DNA of 64,000 bases from Nostoc sp. FACHB-280 (GTDB lineage: Bacteria; Cyanobacteriota; Cyanobacteriia; Cyanobacteriales; Nostocaceae), in NCBI RefSeq assembly GCF_014697615.1, contig NZ_JACJSD010000024.1, forward strand, positions 1-64,000. The letters run 5' to 3'. Below, piece by piece: positions 62,056-64,000 of the stretch. Each line of letters starts with the position of its first letter. Within the stretch, counting starts at the first letter, position 1. The position numbers were made by a program, and so were the translations under genes. The notes under the pieces were generated by a model. It saw only the letters and a program-made list of their open reading frames with translations. It did no database searches and had not been told where the DNA came from.

Positions 62056-64000
62056 ATGTTCGTCAGAGGGAAAATTCTCTGGTTGAGGCTTGCTCGACAA
62101 ATGCTCCAACCCAGGCGCTTGGCGTTTGCTGAAGCGTGCTTGATTGGTCTAGTTTCTGGCCTAGCGGCAGTTTTATTAGGACAAGCTGTAGACTGGGCAG
62201 GGGCGTGGCGAGTGCATGTTTCTTACTTATGGCCTGCTTATTTGGTACTACCGGGCATTGGTCTAGTCGGAGGTATTTTAGCTGGTTGGTTAGTTGAGCG
62301 TTTTGCGCCTGAAGCATCTGGAAGCGGAATGTCGGAAGTAAAGGCGGTGTTGGCTCGCGTACCGATGCCGTTAAATCTGCGGATTGCTTTGGTCAAGTTG
62401 GTTAGTGCTACATTGGTGCTGGGTTCTGGGATGCCTTTAGGACGAGAAGGGCCAACTGTGCAGATTGGGGCAGCTTTGGCAAATCAACTGAGTAATTGGG
62501 TACCGACTTCTCCTGAGCATCGCCGTCAACTAATTGCCGCAGGTGCAGGAGCCGGGTTAGCGGCTGCTTTCAATGCACCGATCGCTGGTGTACTGTTTGT
62601 TGTAGAAGAGTTACTTCAAGATGTGTCAGGTATTACTCTTGGCACAGCTATTTTGGCTTCTTTTATCGCTTCCGTGATTTCTCGCCTTTATGGTAGTCAC
62701 AGCTTTGATTTGAGTCAAATCAATTTAGTATCTGGGCATACAACTTTCTTTGCTCAGGAAATCCCTTTTTACTTGATTTTGGGTGGATTAGCAGGATTAT
62801 TAGGGATTTTGTTTAATAAAGGTGTGATTGCTAGTTTGGAGATGAATCAGCGTTTACTACACCTGAGTTTACCTTGGCGAATTGGAATTGTGGGGTTAGT
62901 TAGTGGAATTGCGATCGCTTTGTTGCCTGTAACTTTTCGCAATAATGCTGGGCTAAGAGAAATTATATTGATGGGTGATGCTCATTGGTTATTTGCTGCG
63001 ATCGCTCTTTTAGTCCAATTTACCTTAATTCTTTTAACTTATGGCTCTGGAGCGCCTGGGGGTTTACTTGTTCCCACTTTAGTGTTAGGCTCGGCTCTTG
63101 GTTATTTGGTGGGTGCTGCTGAACAAAGTTGGTTGGGAATGAGTGCGGCAACAACTTATGCTCATGTGGGGATGGCAGCATTTTTTAGTGCTGTCTCTAA
63201 AGTACCGATTACAGCAGTCATCATTGTGTTTGAGATGACGACAGATTTCAATCTGGTGCTACCTTTGATGATTGTATCTGTAGTTGCCTATTTAGTAGCG
63301 GAAAGAATTGATCACAGGTCACTCTATGACCTTTTACTCGAAAGAAAAGGTATTCACATTCAAAAAGAGCCAACTACAGATGGACTGTTAGCACAAATCA
63401 GCGCCGCAGAGGTGATGCAAAGACGTGTTGAAACTCTCTCTAGCCAGATGAGTATTGATGAAGCAGTGCAAGCATTTTCTCAGTCTCACCATCGCAATTT
63501 CCCAATTTTAGAAAATGGTAAAGTTGTAGGCATTATCACGCAGAAAGATTTAGTTCACAACGCTTCACAACAGATAAAGGGAAATGCAACTATCAGCGAG
63601 ATTATGACACCTGAACCAGTGACTGTCAGCCCTACAGCCACACTAGCCTATGTTTTACATATACTTAATCGTCATAATCTCAGCTGCTTACCTGTAACCG
63701 AAGGCAGAAAACTAGTAGGAATCATTACTCGTAGTGATATTATCCGTGTAGAAGCAGAGAGGTTAAGTGGCCAGCTTCAAGGGATAGAACCAAAATCAGC
63801 GCCTTCTTATGTAATTTATCAAACTCGCACTCCGGCTACAGGCAAAGGCAGACTACTAGTACCGCTTTCACATCCACAGACAGCCAAGACTTTATTAGAT
63901 ATGGCAGTTGCGATCGCCAAACAACGCAACTATGAAATAGAATGCTTACAAGTAATTATTGTCTCACCAAGGCGTATCCCATCAGAAACACCAGTAGACA
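62056..64000 (+). CDS. ClC chloride transporter with CBS pair and USP-like tail, truncated by window end
   Basis: At least 648 residues; the gene continues past the window. It starts at ATG 62056 with MFVRGKILWLRLARQ. ClC core motifs: ASGSGMSEV (in place of GSGIP), GREGPTVQ with E131 equivalent to the E. coli gate, VVEELLQD with both Glu, and GSGAPGG. A CBS pair follows (HRNFPILENGKVVGIITQ and SCLPVTEGRKLVGIITR), then the start of a USP-like domain. It is a close paralogue of the gene at 19180 but keeps the gating Glu, so it is more likely a Cl-/H+ exchanger. The upstream tandem iterons may control it. Confidence 0.9.
   Translation, partial: MFVRGKILWLRLARQMLQPRRLAFAEACLIGLVSGLAAVLLGQAVDWAGAWRVHVSYLWPAYLVLPGIGLVGGILAGWLVERFAPEASGSGMSEVKAVLARVPMPLNLRIALVKLVSATLVLGSGMPLGREGPTVQIGAALANQLSNWVPTSPEHRRQLIAAGAGAGLAAAFNAPIAGVLFVVEELLQDVSGITLGTAILASFIASVISRLYGSHSFDLSQINLVSGHTTFFAQEIPFYLILGGLAGLLGILFNKGVIASLEMNQRLLHLSLPWRIGIVGLVSGIAIALLPVTFRNNAGLREIILMGDAHWLFAAIALLVQFTLILLTYGSGAPGGLLVPTLVLGSALGYLVGAAEQSWLGMSAATTYAHVGMAAFFSAVSKVPITAVIIVFEMTTDFNLVLPLMIVSVVAYLVAERIDHRSLYDLLLERKGIHIQKEPTTDGLLAQISAAEVMQRRVETLSSQMSIDEAVQAFSQSHHRNFPILENGKVVGIITQKDLVHNASQQIKGNATISEIMTPEPVTVSPTATLAYVLHILNRHNLSCLPVTEGRKLVGIITRSDIIRVEAERLSGQLQGIEPKSAPSYVIYQTRTPATGKGRLLVPLSHPQTAKTLLDMAVAIAKQRNYEIECLQVIIVSPRRIPSETPVD

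Overview
The window is from a filamentous, Nostoc/Anabaena-type (Nostocales) cyanobacterium. Supporting signs are the very frequent HIP1 octamer GCGATCGC, heptameric short tandem repeats between genes, and genes typical of cyanobacteria: Ycf23/DUF561, Tab2/DUF1092, PAP/fibrillin, a cyAbrB regulator, and a Zn-ribbon/kinase/WD40 fusion. The sequence starts in the 5S rRNA at the end of an rRNA operon and stops inside a ClC transporter gene. I saw no prophage, CRISPR array, transposase or tRNA.  LAYOUT. 1-8.8 kb: 5S rRNA, FetB-like permease, DegT/DnrJ aminotransferase, Ycf23-like protein, and an RND efflux adaptor plus pump. 8.8-10.1 kb: two inverted copies of a ~220-bp MITE enclosing a broken AHH-nuclease toxin end and an intact Imm11-like immunity gene. 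10.1-16.4 kb: a divergent Zn/Mn ABC uptake system, a PTP-like phosphatase, and a proline-rich PPC-domain protein. 16.4-29 kb: Ser/Thr kinase-WD40 protein, a 5'-truncated Rpn-family gene, a ClC-CBS-USP transporter, a PARG-like protein, a methyltransferase, TldD/PmbA, Tab2, a ferritin-like protein and cysE. 29-33.2 kb: sulfur and metal genes (cysE, rrf2, cysK, two divergent CadD-like exporters, a TauE/SafE exporter). 33.8-44.1 kb: a membrane protein, a GT39 glycosyltransferase, a second ClC, cyAbrB, a second Rrf2, cobD, pyrR and fibrillin. 44.3-47.7 kb: a P450/TetR locus with a decayed P450 copy. 47.6-55.8 kb: two hybrid histidine kinases, a CheY-like regulator, moaE, and an RppA/RppB-like two-component pair. 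55.9-60.8 kb: an RTX-repeat protein and a di-heme peroxidase-like protein. 60.8-64 kb: a long intergenic region with a four-copy ~90-bp tandem repeat and an orphan terminator, then a third ClC running off the end.  HOW GENES WORK TOGETHER. cysE, rrf2 and cysK form a cysteine-synthesis locus with a palindrome in the divergent promoter. The metal-binding lipoprotein, ATPase and permease form one importer split over two strands. The P450 promoter carries three copies of a 15-bp palindrome. The same three-site array precedes a dead P450 copy, which suggests control by the neighbouring TetR. The three ClC proteins differ at the glutamates that set proton coupling, so they probably differ in transport mode.  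The most notable points are the MITE-bounded orphan immunity cassette, the P450 operator array and its fossil copy, the Glu-to-Gln change in one ClC, the iteron-like repeat ahead of another ClC, and at least five families of small inverted-repeat elements, some of which reach gene ends or regulatory sites.
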